A stretch of DNA of 64,000 nucleotides from Rhodococcus sp. ARC_M6. Its GTDB lineage: Bacteria; Actinomycetota; Actinomycetes; Mycobacteriales; Mycobacteriaceae. A program made the translations under genes and the position numbers. Below the pieces are notes generated by a model. That model searched no databases, had not been told where the DNA came from, and was given only the letters and a program-made list of their open reading frames with translations. Numbering within the stretch: position 1 is the stretch's first letter; each line of letters starts with the position of its first letter. Positions 1 through 8,647 of this stretch are shown piece after piece. The DNA lies in assembly GCF_022810305.1 (NCBI RefSeq), contig NZ_JALGQH010000004.1, positions 1-64,000 of the forward strand. The letters are read 5' to 3'.

Positions 1-7
1 CATAGAG

Positions 8-125
8 TTACGGCGGTCATAGCGAAGGGGAAACGCCCGGTCCCATTCCGAACCCGGAAGCTAAGCCCTTCAGCGCCGATGGTACTGCACTCGACAGGGT
101 GTGGGAGAGTAGGACACCGCCGAAC
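8..125 (+). rRNA. rrf: 5S ribosomal RNA
   Basis: The stretch begins TTACGGCGG, holds the conserved core TCCCATTCCGAACCCGG and ends AGTAGGACACCGCCGAACA; the two ends pair as the 5S terminal helix. About 118 nt is normal for actinobacterial 5S. It is the last gene of an rRNA operon whose 16S and 23S genes lie before the window. A strong terminator follows at 142-171. The exact ends are set by resemblance to mycobacterial 5S and may be off by a base or two. Confidence 0.93.
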
Positions 126-141
126 ACAATTTACGAGATAG

Positions 142-171
142 CCCCCAACCATTCGTGGTTGGGGGTTTTTT
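142..171 (+). terminator. Rho-independent terminator of the rRNA operon
   Basis: CCCCCAACC (142-150) pairs perfectly with GGTTGGGGG (157-165) around a 6-nt loop and is followed by six T residues. It lies 17 bases after the 5S gene, so it most likely ends the rrn transcript. Confidence 0.9.
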
Positions 172-206
172 CGTGTTCCGGAACGATTCTGGTTGGGCCG
201 GACGGG

Positions 207-283
207 GTGAACGTATCGCTGCCGGGGTTCGGCAGGGGTGGTGATACGTTCACGCGATGCGGTGGGTGGGTGAACGTATCGCT
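207..283. repeat. GTGAACGTATC repeat element (three units)
   Basis: GTGAACGTATCGCT at 207-220 is followed by the inverted GATACGTTCAC at 243-253 and a second direct copy at 270-283. The same word forms a perfect 21-bp inverted repeat at 46635-46695. Both places lie just behind a transcription terminator. The function is unknown; it may be a genome-wide dispersed hairpin element. Confidence 0.75.
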
Positions 284-329
284 CGCTCGATCCCAGGGCG
301 TACATGGCAGCGCCTATCCGGTGGTTGGA

Positions 330-378
330 CAGACAGAAAGATCCTCGCAGCAATCAGCTGCGAGGATCTTTCTGTCTG
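330..378. terminator. Perfect 21-bp inverted repeat, probable bidirectional terminator
   Basis: Bases 330-350 and 358-378 are exact reverse complements around the 7-nt loop CAATCAG. The arms include AGAAAGATCCTCGCAG. The repeat lies between the rRNA operon and the end of the minus-strand mycolyltransferase gene (452). There is no T-run, so the terminator role is inferred from placement and stem strength. Confidence 0.6.
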
Positions 379-451
379 CCTCTAGGACTTGGGTGAGGCT
401 CCGGCGTCGCTTAGTTGTTGGCGCACCGGGCGGCTGATCGAAGTGCCGATC

Positions 452-1465
452 TCACCAGGCATTCATGGTGTTGAGGATCTGACTTCGAGCCATCCACAGT
501 TCAGCCGACCAGTTTGCCCACGAATGGATCCCTGAGGACGGAAAGCTGTACGTTGCCGGGATTCCCAGCGAGTTCAGTCGCAGTTCGAATGAACGCGCAT
601 GAACCAATGCGAGTAATTCCAAACCCATTCCCGTCGCGGTGTTCCAGTACTCGATCGGCGCCGAAGGTTGCTCGTACGGACCGGGGATACCGTTGGATGC
701 CGAAATGTACATCGGCAATCCGCGAAGCAACTCTGCATTGACGAACGGATCGTTGCGAATCCAGCCTGATGACCATGGTGGACCCCACATGGAATCGACG
801 TTGTACCGGCCGGCGTCGAGCATCGCCAAGCGGATCGCTTCGCGCATCCCCGGCCCGGAGATGTTGATGTACCCGGACAATGAACCCGCGAACTTGAACT
901 GATCGCGATGATGTCCCGCGAGGTTCAATGCGGCGCTGCCACCCATCGACAACCCGACTATTGCATTGTTGGTGGGCGAAACACCGTACCCAGCAAGGAA
1001 ACTGGGGAGTTCTTGCGTGAGGAATGTTTCCCATTTGTAGGTGATCGGCTGAGCATTGAAGTTCGACGGTGCGTACCAGTCAGTGTAAAAACTCGACTCT
1101 CCGCCTACCGGCATCACCAATGTGATGTTGTCGTTTCGATACTGATCGAACGCATTGGTCTCGAAACTCCAAGCATTGCTGTCGTTTCTCGCACGGAGAC
1201 CATCGAGGAGATAGAGCGCGGCATTGCCGCCCCGTGCTGCCCACTGCACCTGAACCTTGATATTTCCCATCGAAGACGGCACCCACAACTCGTCGTAGCC
1301 ACCCCACGGTGCTGAATGGATCGGCGACACAGCACGCTCAGGAGCAGCGGATGCCACGGTGGGCCCGAATGTGCCGCCGAGAAGGAGCGTCGATAACAAC
1401 GCTGCGGCAAGCACTCGTGCCCGCCGTGTATTGCGCTCGGACAACGTGAATTTGATTCTCTGCAA
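452..1465 (-). CDS. Antigen 85-like mycolyltransferase / esterase
   Basis: This is a secreted alpha/beta-hydrolase of the antigen 85 (trehalose mycolyltransferase) family, which transfers mycolic acids onto trehalose or arabinogalactan outside the membrane. With the TTG start at 1465 the product is 337 aa. It has an Arg-rich N-terminus, a hydrophobic signal segment and a probable signal peptidase site at VASAAP. The nucleophile elbow is GLSMGG (Ser about 173) and the catalytic His is in GIHSWANW (about 314), matching the family's GTHSWEYW; the acid is probably the Glu in GLELL. I prefer TTG because GGGGAAAG lies 7 nt upstream and the signal peptide then begins properly; the frame remains open to 1633. 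The exact acceptor cannot be told from sequence. Confidence 0.85.
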   Translation of the reverse strand: MQRIKFTLSERNTRRARVLAAALLSTLLLGGTFGPTVASAAPERAVSPIHSAPWGGYDELWVPSSMGNIKVQVQWAARGGNAALYLLDGLRARNDSNAWSFETNAFDQYRNDNITLVMPVGGESSFYTDWYAPSNFNAQPITYKWETFLTQELPSFLAGYGVSPTNNAIVGLSMGGSAALNLAGHHRDQFKFAGSLSGYINISGPGMREAIRLAMLDAGRYNVDSMWGPPWSSGWIRNDPFVNAELLRGLPMYISASNGIPGPYEQPSAPIEYWNTATGMGLELLALVHARSFELRLNSLGIPATYSFPSSGIHSWANWSAELWMARSQILNTMNAW

Positions 1466-1686
1466 GATTGTCTTTCCCCGAATCAGCGTCTGAAGACTCG
1501 CCGCGGTAAGTGCATCGTCGGTTTTACTGTCGATATGTTTGTCTCTTCGTGGGGTCTGCAGTGTTACAAAGTCGAGGTCATCGCAGCATTCGGAAATCCG
1601 ACGAGCCGGGCGAATCGCAGTGTCGCAAAACACAATTCAGCAGATTTTCTGGCTTACTCACCGGCTGGGAGAAAGCACGGAGTGGG

Positions 1687-3258
1687 TTATGCGGAGGTGT
1701 TCGGGGCTTCCAATGATGTGACGGGGACGGCGAGAACTGTTTGCTGGGTGCGGCCTCGAAGGACTATCGAATCTGCGGTGACCCAATGAATACGTTCGGA
1801 TTCCGAGGCAGAGGCAAGTGCCCGACCTGACGCTGCCACGTTGCCCGGAACATTCTTTGCGACTTCCGACAGGCGCGCCGCTTCGTTGACGGGATCCCCG
1901 ATTACGGTGTACTCGAATCGCTCACGCGCACCGACATTTCCGGCAACTGCGATACCCGACGCAACCCCGATGCCGGCGCTGATCTCGGGGACCTCGGCGC
2001 ATAACCGAACTTGAATCTTGCGGGCGGCTGCGAGCGCGCAGCCGGCGTGATCGTCGATCCGAGAGGGCGCGCCGAAGATGGCGAGTGCTGCGTCACCTTC
2101 GAATTTGTTCACGAAACCACCGTGCGCGTCGACCTCGTCGACGATGACGTCGAAGAATCTGTTGAGCAGTGTGACGACGTCGGTGGGGGAGTTGGTTGCG
2201 GCGATAGTGGTGGAACCGATCACGTCGACAAAAAGGACTGATACGTCACGTTCCTCGCCGCCGAGCTCAGGGTTGCGGCGCATCGCATTCGCGGCAACCT
2301 CGTACCCGACGTGACGTCCGAACAGATCGCGGATCCGTTCGCGCTCTCGGAGCCCTTCGGCCATCCGATTGAAACCGGTTTGGAGCAAACCTAATTCGGT
2401 ACCGTCATAGACGACTACCTGGGCGCTGAAATCTCCCCGTGTGACTTGCTCCATCCCTCGCCGGACAGATTGGATGGGTGCTGCTGCAGATCGAATGTTG
2501 ATGTAGGTCAGCCCAAGTCCGACGCACAGAGTGATGCCGCCGATAACCAGAATCGAGATCGCCAGATCTTGCCACCGTGGCGGACGGATATAGCTGAAAA
2601 TTGCGACGATCATCAGGCCGGCGACGGGGACTCCGCTGCCGAGCACCCAGATCAGGATGGTCCGACCGGTGAGTCCGAGAACGGCAGACTTGCGTGGTGC
2701 ACCGGATTCGAGGGCACGAGCCGCGATGGGTCGCAGCGCGAACTCGCTGAGGAGATAGCAGAACGCACAAGTCGTGATTCCGCTGAAAGCTATGGTGAAC
2801 AACACTTTTGGAATGGTGTCGGCGTCGACGATTCCGTACAGGGTTGTGAAAGTGGCGAGAGCCACAGTCCAGAGGGCGAGTTGAACTCGGGTGAGACGCC
2901 ACGGTCCGCGCAGTGCAGCACGTTGGTTTTCCTCACTGGGAGGGGTGTCCTCCGTTGCCCATCGAAGATCGTGCATGAGGCGCTTGGTACCCCACAGCAG
3001 TCCAACGATAAAAACGCACACGATGAAGACCGGAACTGCAATGAAGTTGATCAACGCGAACTCGGACCGCATGATGCTCGGGCCGGGGACAACGATTCCG
3101 ATCAAGATGATGGCCAGACCGGCGCCGATCAGGTTCGTGATCAGGAGCGGAGCGGTCAGGAGGAGTTGGACGCGGATCCGTCGTCGTCGGGGGTTCTCGT
3201 CTGTGGATCCGAGCAACCACGACCCCAAGGGTGCGCTCGGGACATCGCTTCGCTGCAT
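1687..3258 (-). CDS. Membrane adenylate/guanylate cyclase with HAMP domain
   Basis: This class III nucleotide cyclase makes cAMP at the membrane. The 523-aa product has about six membrane segments (residues 30-245), a HAMP linker (about 250-310; SAAAPIQSVRRGMEQ) and a C-terminal cyclase domain (about 335-500). The metal-binding Asp is in FVDVIGSTT, the substrate-specifying Lys in KFEGDAALAIFG, and the specificity Asp, Asn and Arg are in IGDPVNEAARL, so the catalytic set looks complete and adenylate-specific. The layout is that of the mycobacterial Rv1318c-Rv1320c/Rv3645 group. It is divergent from nucS, with 42 bp between them. Confidence 0.9.
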   Translation of the reverse strand: MQRSDVPSAPLGSWLLGSTDENPRRRRIRVQLLLTAPLLITNLIGAGLAIILIGIVVPGPSIMRSEFALINFIAVPVFIVCVFIVGLLWGTKRLMHDLRWATEDTPPSEENQRAALRGPWRLTRVQLALWTVALATFTTLYGIVDADTIPKVLFTIAFSGITTCAFCYLLSEFALRPIAARALESGAPRKSAVLGLTGRTILIWVLGSGVPVAGLMIVAIFSYIRPPRWQDLAISILVIGGITLCVGLGLTYINIRSAAAPIQSVRRGMEQVTRGDFSAQVVVYDGTELGLLQTGFNRMAEGLRERERIRDLFGRHVGYEVAANAMRRNPELGGEERDVSVLFVDVIGSTTIAATNSPTDVVTLLNRFFDVIVDEVDAHGGFVNKFEGDAALAIFGAPSRIDDHAGCALAAARKIQVRLCAEVPEISAGIGVASGIAVAGNVGARERFEYTVIGDPVNEAARLSEVAKNVPGNVAASGRALASASESERIHWVTADSIVLRGRTQQTVLAVPVTSLEAPNTSA

Positions 3259-3300
3259 AGTGTGTCGAGAGTAGTCGAGGTGATCCTTTAGGGTGGTGCA

Positions 3301-3975
3301 GTGCGCCTAGTTATTGCTCGTTGCCGTGTTGACTACGTAGGTCGATTGACCTCCCACCTCCCGACCGCCCGACGCCTGTTGTTGGTCAAGGCTGACGGTT
3401 CGGTGAGCATCCATGCCGACGACCGGGCGTACAAACCGCTCAACTGGATGAGTCCTCCCTGCTGGTTGGTCGAGACCACGGGGGACAGCGATGACATCTT
3501 GTGGGTCGTCACCAACAAGGCCGGCGAGGAACTGCGGATCACCCTCGAGGAGATCGAGCATGATTCGTCGTACGAACTCGGTATCGATCCAGGATTGATC
3601 AAGGACGGCGTCGAAGCGCACCTGCAGGAACTGCTGGCCGAGCATGTCGAAACCCTCGGATCCGGTTACACCTTGGTGCGACGTGAGTACATGACGGCAA
3701 TCGGCCCGGTCGACCTTCTTGTTCGTGATGCTGACGGTGCGTCGGTGGCCGTCGAGATCAAACGTCGCGGCGAGATCGACGGCGTCGAACAGCTGACCCG
3801 CTATCTGGAACTGCTCAACCGCGATCCGTTGCTTGCTCCGGTAACGGGAGTGTTTGCAGCGCAACAGATCAAGCCGCAAGCCAAGACGCTTGCCAATGAT
3901 CGCGGCATTCGTTGCCTGGTCCTCGACTACGAGGCGTTGCGAGGTACCGAAAGCACCGAGTTCCGGCTTTTCTGA
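3301..3975 (+). CDS. nucS: Mismatch-specific endonuclease NucS (EndoMS)
   Basis: NucS cleaves both strands at mismatched bases and provides non-canonical mismatch repair in actinobacteria that lack MutS/MutL. The 224-aa product has the N-terminal beta-sandwich ([16 protein letters not shown]) and a C-terminal RecB-like nuclease fold with GPVDLLVRD and the catalytic E-x-K in [10 protein letters not shown]. The chain ends in EFRLF, which resembles the C-terminal sliding-clamp-binding motif described for this family. The GTG start matches the usual N-terminus. It stands next to an Rv1320c-type cyclase, as in M. tuberculosis where nucS is Rv1321. Confidence 0.95.
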   Translation: MRLVIARCRVDYVGRLTSHLPTARRLLLVKADGSVSIHADDRAYKPLNWMSPPCWLVETTGDSDDILWVVTNKAGEELRITLEEIEHDSSYELGIDPGLIKDGVEAHLQELLAEHVETLGSGYTLVRREYMTAIGPVDLLVRDADGASVAVEIKRRGEIDGVEQLTRYLELLNRDPLLAPVTGVFAAQQIKPQAKTLANDRGIRCLVLDYEALRGTESTEFRLF

Positions 3976-3994
3976 GGCCGTTAGACTTCTCGAC

Positions 3995-4327
3995 ATGCCG
4001 CGCCGCAAACCTATTCCGAAGCAGACCCGTCGAACGGACAATCGACGTGGTCAGAATTCGGACGAGCCGAGGGGTGTCCTTTTCGGCGGATCAGTGGTTC
4101 GCGAAGAACCCGGTCCGGGCGGCGAATCGTTCATGGTGCGGCCAGTTCCCGGCGCCAACGCTACGAAGTTCTATCGGTGCCCTGGCTGTGACCATGACAT
4201 CAGTCCCGGCGTTGCGCATGTAGTGACCTGGCCGTCGGAACCCGGTGGCGCTACCGAACGTCGGCACTGGCACACCGGATGCTGGTCAGGCCGCGGGACT
4301 CGCAGCCTGACCAGAAGGTGGTCCTGA
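3995..4327 (+). CDS. Conserved small basic protein with Cys/His cluster
   Basis: This 110-aa protein starts MPRRKPIPKQ, is basic, and carries CPGCDH followed by a downstream HWHTGC, a C-x2-C...H-x2-C pattern suggesting a zinc ribbon. Homologues are often labelled ATP/GTP-binding protein, but I see no P-loop, so that label is not supported here. It begins 19 bp after nucS on the same strand and may be co-transcribed with it. A nucleic-acid-related role is only a guess from context and basicity. Confidence 0.75.
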   Translation: MPRRKPIPKQTRRTDNRRGQNSDEPRGVLFGGSVVREEPGPGGESFMVRPVPGANATKFYRCPGCDHDISPGVAHVVTWPSEPGGATERRHWHTGCWSGRGTRSLTRRWS

Positions 4328-4330
4328 AGT

Positions 4331-5353
4331 TCAGTTGCGGGACTGGGCTCGCTGCTCGACCGCACGGGTGTCGATCTCGGCAGTATTGGTTTCTTCGGCG
4401 TCGCCTCGATCATCGAGTTCTTCGTCCGTCGAATCCGGCTCGTTGTACTCGCCTTCGTCGTAAGTAGGAGCAGCCGGCGCAGCAGGTGCGGGGGCCGCGT
4501 CGAGCAGTTCGCTCTCGCGATTCACGGAGGCGAGCATCGCCGGCACGGAATCGAGTTGGCCGCGAATTCCGAGGAGCTGCGCGAGGATTCGACCACGCAG
4601 AACTCGCAGTTCTTCGGCAAGTTCCTTGGCGTGCGCGATCTTTCGCTCGGACTGGTCGGTTGCAGCCTGTAGGCGGCGTTGCGCTTCACGGGTGGCATCC
4701 GTCAAACGACGTTCCGCTTCGGTCTTGCTGGAAGCCTCGAGATCGTTGACCGCGGCGACGACCTTTGCACGTCGTTCCGACATCGAAATATCGAAATCTT
4801 CACGGATCTGGGTGCGCTTCGCCTCGGACTCGGCTGCGAGCCGATCACGTTCCGCTTGCGCGGCCTCGACGATTCGCGCAGCCTCGGTCCGCGCTTGGAG
4901 CATGGTCTGCTCGTGCATCGTTTCCATGGCATTGCGACGGTCGTCGAGTTCCGCGATCAAGGTTTCGTAATGGCTGCGCAACCGCACGCCGTCTTGCTCG
5001 GCGATCGAGGTCATCTCCGCTGCGTCGGCCTCGGCCTTGGCGCGAACCTCGGACGCCTCGTCGGATGCAAGACGGAGCATGCGGCTGATGCGATCGCTCA
5101 TACCCTCCGCTGTGGTGGGCGGCACGGACAACCGGTCGACATCCTTGCGGAGGTCGTCGATGTCGTCGCGGGCGTCGTCCAACTGTTTGGCAAGGTCACG
5201 GGCCTGTGACGCCGCGGCATCGCGGTCTGCCGCAGTGACCCGCAATTCGGCGTCGAACCGCTCGAAGTAGTTTCGTACCTCGTCGCGGTCGTATCCCTTC
5301 CGGGCGATCTGAAACGGAAGTTGGATGGAACCGCGGTCCTGCTCGTATGCCAT
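4331..5353 (-). CDS. DivIVA-domain coiled-coil protein
   Basis: This 340-aa protein opens with a DivIVA-like segment (LPFQIARKGYDRDEVRNYFERFD, given here only as residues 13-34; key residues G, YDRDEV, F). A long Ala/Glu/Arg/Lys coiled coil follows to about residue 265, then an acidic Pro/Ala tail rich in Asp and Glu. DivIVA-family proteins sense membrane curvature at poles or septa and scaffold cell-wall synthesis in actinobacteria. It is not Wag31 itself, which sits near ftsZ. It converges on the small gene at 3995-4327, and the two stop codons are 3 bp apart. Its specific role is unknown. Confidence 0.8.
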   Translation of the reverse strand: MAYEQDRGSIQLPFQIARKGYDRDEVRNYFERFDAELRVTAADRDAAASQARDLAKQLDDARDDIDDLRKDVDRLSVPPTTAEGMSDRISRMLRLASDEASEVRAKAEADAAEMTSIAEQDGVRLRSHYETLIAELDDRRNAMETMHEQTMLQARTEAARIVEAAQAERDRLAAESEAKRTQIREDFDISMSERRAKVVAAVNDLEASSKTEAERRLTDATREAQRRLQAATDQSERKIAHAKELAEELRVLRGRILAQLLGIRGQLDSVPAMLASVNRESELLDAAPAPAAPAAPTYDEGEYNEPDSTDEELDDRGDAEETNTAEIDTRAVEQRAQSRN

Positions 5354-5393
5354 GGCGATAATCTACCTGGCAGACGTGCAGGAGTTTGGGCTG

Positions 5394-5867
5394 CTAGTGA
5401 TGCGCGGCCGGTTCGACCAGTTCGACGAGCACCCCGCCGGCGTCCTTGGGATGAATGAAGTTGATTCGTGAGTTGGCGGTGCCACGTCGCGGTGCGTCGT
5501 ACAGCAACCGAACGCCGCGTGCGCGGAGCTCCTCGGAGATGGCCTCGATATCGGTGACGCGGTACGCGAGCTGCTGCAAACCGGGGCCGCTGCGGTCGAT
5601 GAACTTGGCGATGGTCGAGTTCTCGTCGAGGGGCGCGAGCAACTGGACGGCCGGTGAGCCGGCAGGTGCACCGATGACGGAGAGCATGGCTTCACGGACG
5701 CCCTGAGCTTCGTTGACTTCTTCGTGAGTGGAGACCATGCCCAGGTGCTGGGTGTACCAAGCAATTGCTACATCGAGATCCGGAACAGCAATTCCGACGT
5801 GGTCGATCGCTACGACGAGGTCGGAGGACAAAGGTGCAAGGGCAGGACTGGGGGACGTCTGTGTCAT
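5394..5867 (-). CDS. mce: Methylmalonyl-CoA epimerase
   Basis: This enzyme interconverts (2R)- and (2S)-methylmalonyl-CoA in propionate and odd-chain fatty acid breakdown. The 157-aa product is a single-domain glyoxalase/VOC protein with the metal-ligand blocks IDHVGIAVPDLD, LQQLAYRV and GGVLVELVEP. I chose ATG 5867; the frame is open to 5903, and an in-frame GTG lies at 5876. The 16-bp palindrome at 5875-5890 sits immediately upstream, which argues against the longest start. It is divergent from the thiolase at 5975, the same arrangement as Rv1322A/fadA4. Confidence 0.88.
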   Translation of the reverse strand: MTQTSPSPALAPLSSDLVVAIDHVGIAVPDLDVAIAWYTQHLGMVSTHEEVNEAQGVREAMLSVIGAPAGSPAVQLLAPLDENSTIAKFIDRSGPGLQQLAYRVTDIEAISEELRARGVRLLYDAPRRGTANSRINFIHPKDAGGVLVELVEPAAHH

Positions 5868-5874
5868 ACCTTTC

Positions 5875-5890
5875 ACGGTAGCGCTACCGT
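5875..5890. promoter_or_regulatory. 16-bp perfect palindrome between epimerase and thiolase genes
   Basis: ACGGTAGCGCTACCGT is its own reverse complement. It lies directly in front of the epimerase start and 85 bp upstream of the divergent thiolase, a typical place for a shared operator. No cognate regulator is identified in the window. Confidence 0.55.
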
Positions 5891-5974
5891 TTGAGTAGTA
5901 CACGTCGGGATGTGACTTGACTCGTATGCCGCGTGCGCGTGATGCCTATGTCTCTTTTGTAGCCGGAGGAAATC

Positions 5975-7168
5975 GTGACCAGTTCTGTGATTGTTGCCGG
6001 AGCCCGTACCCCGATGGGTCGACTCATGGGTTCCTTGAAGGACCTTTCCGGGTCCGATCTGGGCGGAATCGCCATCAAGGGCGCGCTGGAAAAATCAGGC
6101 GTTGCCCCCGAGCAGGTCGAGTACGTCATCATGGGCCAGGTTCTGACCGCCGGTGCCGGCCAGATGCCGGCTCGGCAGGCTGCCGTCGCAGCCGGAATCC
6201 CGATGAGCGTTCCGGCACTGAGCATCAACAAGGTGTGCCTCTCAGGTGTCGACGCCATCGCCCTGGCTGATCAGCTGATCCGCGCCGGTGAGTTCGAGAT
6301 CGTCGTCGCCGGTGGCCAGGAATCGATGAGCCGGGCACCCCACATGCTCGAGAAGAGCCGTGAAGGATTCAAGTACGGCGACGTCACGATGCGTGACCAC
6401 ATGGCCTACGACGGTCTGCACGACATCTTCACCGACCAGGCGATGGGTCTGCTGACCGAGCAGGTCAACCAGAAGGACGGCAGCCACATCACCCGCGCGG
6501 AGCAGGACGCGTTTGCCGCGGCCTCACACCAGAACGCGGCCCGCGCGTGGAAGGACGGACTCTTCGACAACGAAGTTGTTCCGGTCTCCATCCCACAGCG
6601 CAAGGGTGATCCCATCGTGTTCGCGCAGGACGAGGGCATCCGCGCCGATACGACCGCCGAATCCCTCGGCAAGCTTCGTCCCGCATTCAGCAAGGACGGC
6701 ACCATCACCGCCGGTTCGGCGTCGCCGATCTCCGACGGTGCTGCCGCTGTTGTCGTGATGAGCAAGGCCAAGGCCGAAGAACTCGGATTGACGTGGATCG
6801 CCGAAATCGGTGCGCACGGCGTTGTCGCCGGACCGGATTCCACTCTGCAGTCGCAGCCGGCGCGTGCCATCGCCAAGGCATGTGAAAAGGAAGGCATCGA
6901 CCCCAAGGATCTGGACCTCGTCGAGATCAACGAAGCCTTCGCTGCAGTCGGCATTGCGTCGACGCGTGAGCTCGGGCTCGATCCCGCCAAGGTGAACGTC
7001 AACGGCGGCGCAATTGCCGTCGGACACCCGCTCGGAATGTCCGGTGCCCGTATTGCACTGCACTTGGCACTGGAGTTGCAGCGTCGCGGCGGCGGAATCG
7101 GTGCTGCGGCACTGTGCGGCGGCGGCGGACAGGGCGACGCTCTGATCGTGCGTGTGCCGAAGGCCTGA
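5975..7168 (+). CDS. fadA4: Acetyl-CoA C-acetyltransferase (thiolase)
   Basis: This thiolase forms acetoacetyl-CoA from two acetyl-CoA or cleaves it in reverse. The 397-aa chain has the acylated Cys in [11 protein letters not shown] (about residue 88), the His motif [16 protein letters not shown] and the second catalytic Cys in [10 protein letters not shown], all in normal places. The GTG start at 5975 has GGAGG 7 bp before it. Its place beside the epimerase matches fadA4 (Rv1323). The symbol rests on synteny; the protein alone would be called a biosynthetic or degradative thiolase. Confidence 0.92.
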   Translation: MTSSVIVAGARTPMGRLMGSLKDLSGSDLGGIAIKGALEKSGVAPEQVEYVIMGQVLTAGAGQMPARQAAVAAGIPMSVPALSINKVCLSGVDAIALADQLIRAGEFEIVVAGGQESMSRAPHMLEKSREGFKYGDVTMRDHMAYDGLHDIFTDQAMGLLTEQVNQKDGSHITRAEQDAFAAASHQNAARAWKDGLFDNEVVPVSIPQRKGDPIVFAQDEGIRADTTAESLGKLRPAFSKDGTITAGSASPISDGAAAVVVMSKAKAEELGLTWIAEIGAHGVVAGPDSTLQSQPARAIAKACEKEGIDPKDLDLVEINEAFAAVGIASTRELGLDPAKVNVNGGAIAVGHPLGMSGARIALHLALELQRRGGGIGAAALCGGGGQGDALIVRVPKA

Positions 7169-7209
7169 CAAGCCCGAGCCTAAATACACCCGAGCATGTC
7201 TGTTTCGCT

Positions 7210-7259
7210 CTACGACGCCCCGTGGGTTTCCTCACACCACTACGGGGCGTCGTAGTTGT
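7210..7259 (+). terminator. Terminator after the thiolase gene
   Basis: CTACGACGCCCCGT (7210-7223) pairs perfectly with ACGGGGCGTCGTAG (7242-7255), followed by TTGTT. It lies 41 bp after the thiolase stop and before the next gene. Confidence 0.8.
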
Positions 7260-7268
7260 TCGGGCACA

Positions 7269-7637
7269 ATGAGGCTCATGGCGAACGTCTTCGATCTCAG
7301 CACCACCGCAAAGCGGTTCCGTTTCATCGCAATCCTGGAAGCATTCACTTGGGTTGGCTTGCTTATCGGCATGGCCTTCAAGTACCTCCCCGAAGACGGC
7401 AATGAAATCGGGGTCAAGATATTTGGACCCGTTCACGGGACAGTCTTCGTCATATATATCGTGATCGCATTCTGGACCGCCAAGAAGCTTTCATGGAAGA
7501 GGCGGACCCTCTTCTGGGCGCTGTTCGCAAGCGTCCCTCCCTTTGGGACCATCTTGTTCGAAGAGGGCGCGCGATCCGGCCAGTCCGGTGACCTTGTCGT
7601 TGAGCCAGAGCGTGACACCGACGCCGCTCTCGTCTGA
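7269..7637 (+). CDS. DUF3817 small membrane protein
   Basis: This 122-aa protein has three predicted hydrophobic helices and the DUF3817 signature (FRFIAILEAFTWVGLLIGM, then GPVHGTVFVIYI). The Arg, Glu and the invariant G-x-x-H-G around the second helix are present. An alternative ATG lies at 7278. A second DUF3817 gene lies at 26332-26724, so the window holds two paralogues. The function of the family is unknown. Confidence 0.82.
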   Translation: MRLMANVFDLSTTAKRFRFIAILEAFTWVGLLIGMAFKYLPEDGNEIGVKIFGPVHGTVFVIYIVIAFWTAKKLSWKRRTLFWALFASVPPFGTILFEEGARSGQSGDLVVEPERDTDAALV

Positions 7638-7687
7638 GCAACCAGGCCTCTTCGTAGGTTCGGTCAACTCGTGACAAACTGGAACGC

Positions 7688-8638
7688 GTGACTCGACCAG
7701 GATCCAGGCCCCCCGCGCGTTCGTCAGCAGTAGCAGCCGCCATGAGCGGCGCAGTCGACTTATCCGCTCTCAAAGAGCGGGCGACGGCTCCACCTCCGCG
7801 TAAGCCCAGCGGCGATGGGGCCGTTTCGGCGCTCCCGGGGACTGTCATCGACGTAAACGAAGTGAATTTCGAGTCGGAAGTTCTGGTCAAGTCGAGCCAG
7901 GTCCCCGTGATCGTCAACCTCGGCGGTCGCGCCTACGAGCCGTCCGTCGTATTCACCGAGGTGCTCGAGCGTTTTGCTGCGCAAGCCGGTGGCCAGTGGA
8001 TCCTGGCTAACGTCGACGTCGATGTGAGCCCGCAGATCGCGCAGGCATTCGGCATCAAGTCGGTACCCACCGTTGTTGCCGTCGCGGCCGGTCAGCCGTT
8101 GGCCGATTTCGAAGGTGCGCAGCCCGAAGAGCAGCTCAGTCAGTGGTTTGCCGCTGTTCTGCAGGCGACTGAGGGCAAGCTCAGCGGTCCCGTACCGACC
8201 GCTGGAGACGTGGATGAGCCTGAGGTCGAGGACCCTCGGTTCGTTGCTGCTGAAACAGCGCTCGACGCGGGTGATCTTGACGGCGCGATTGCGGCGTACC
8301 AGGTAATCCTCGACGACGAGCCCACCAATGCCGAAGCGCTCAACGCGGTTCGTCAGGTGAAGTTCATGGCTCGCGTCGAGAACACCGATCCGGATTCTGT
8401 CGCTGCCGCCGATGCTGATCCGTCAAATCTTGAACTGCAGTTTGCCGCCGCCGACAGGGAGATGTACGCGCAGAAGCCGGAGACTGCTTTTGCTCGTCTC
8501 ATCGGTGTTGTCGCGCGCACGGCAGGCGACGACAAGGCAGCCGCCCGGACACGTCTTCTGGAACTGTTCGAGCTGTTCGATCCCGCTGAGCCCATGGTGA
8601 TGGCCGCGCGTCGCAAACTGGCCGCAGCCCTCTACTGA
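7688..8638 (+). CDS. Thioredoxin-fold/TPR co-chaperone (YbbN/CnoX-like)
   Basis: This 316-aa protein has a thioredoxin fold (about residues 50-165; ILANVDVDVSPQIAQAFGIKSVPTVVAV) followed by a helical TPR-like region (about 175-316). Where thioredoxin has WCGPC, this chain reads NLGGRAYEPS, so it has no redox-active cysteines and cannot be a disulfide reductase. The architecture is that of YbbN/CnoX, which act as holdase co-chaperones. The N-terminal 40 residues are low-complexity Pro/Ala/Arg. It matches Rv1324 in position. The GTG start at 7688 is preferred. Confidence 0.85.
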   Translation: MTRPGSRPPARSSAVAAAMSGAVDLSALKERATAPPPRKPSGDGAVSALPGTVIDVNEVNFESEVLVKSSQVPVIVNLGGRAYEPSVVFTEVLERFAAQAGGQWILANVDVDVSPQIAQAFGIKSVPTVVAVAAGQPLADFEGAQPEEQLSQWFAAVLQATEGKLSGPVPTAGDVDEPEVEDPRFVAAETALDAGDLDGAIAAYQVILDDEPTNAEALNAVRQVKFMARVENTDPDSVAAADADPSNLELQFAAADREMYAQKPETAFARLIGVVARTAGDDKAAARTRLLELFELFDPAEPMVMAARRKLAAALY

Positions 8639-8647
8639 TCCCGGCCG

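Larger units (their letters stand above)
126..451. other. Gene-free region after the 5S gene
   Basis: I see no convincing gene here. It holds the rrn terminator, GTGAACGTATC repeat units at 207-283 and a 21-bp perfect inverted repeat at 330-378. A reading frame that starts inside the 5S gene (99-437) has no ribosome-binding site and encodes the repeats, so it is not called. Confidence 0.7.

Noticed and set aside
99-437. 112-codon frame beginning inside the 5S gene
   Set aside because: It starts within rRNA, crosses the terminator and encodes the repeat elements; there is no ribosome-binding site.
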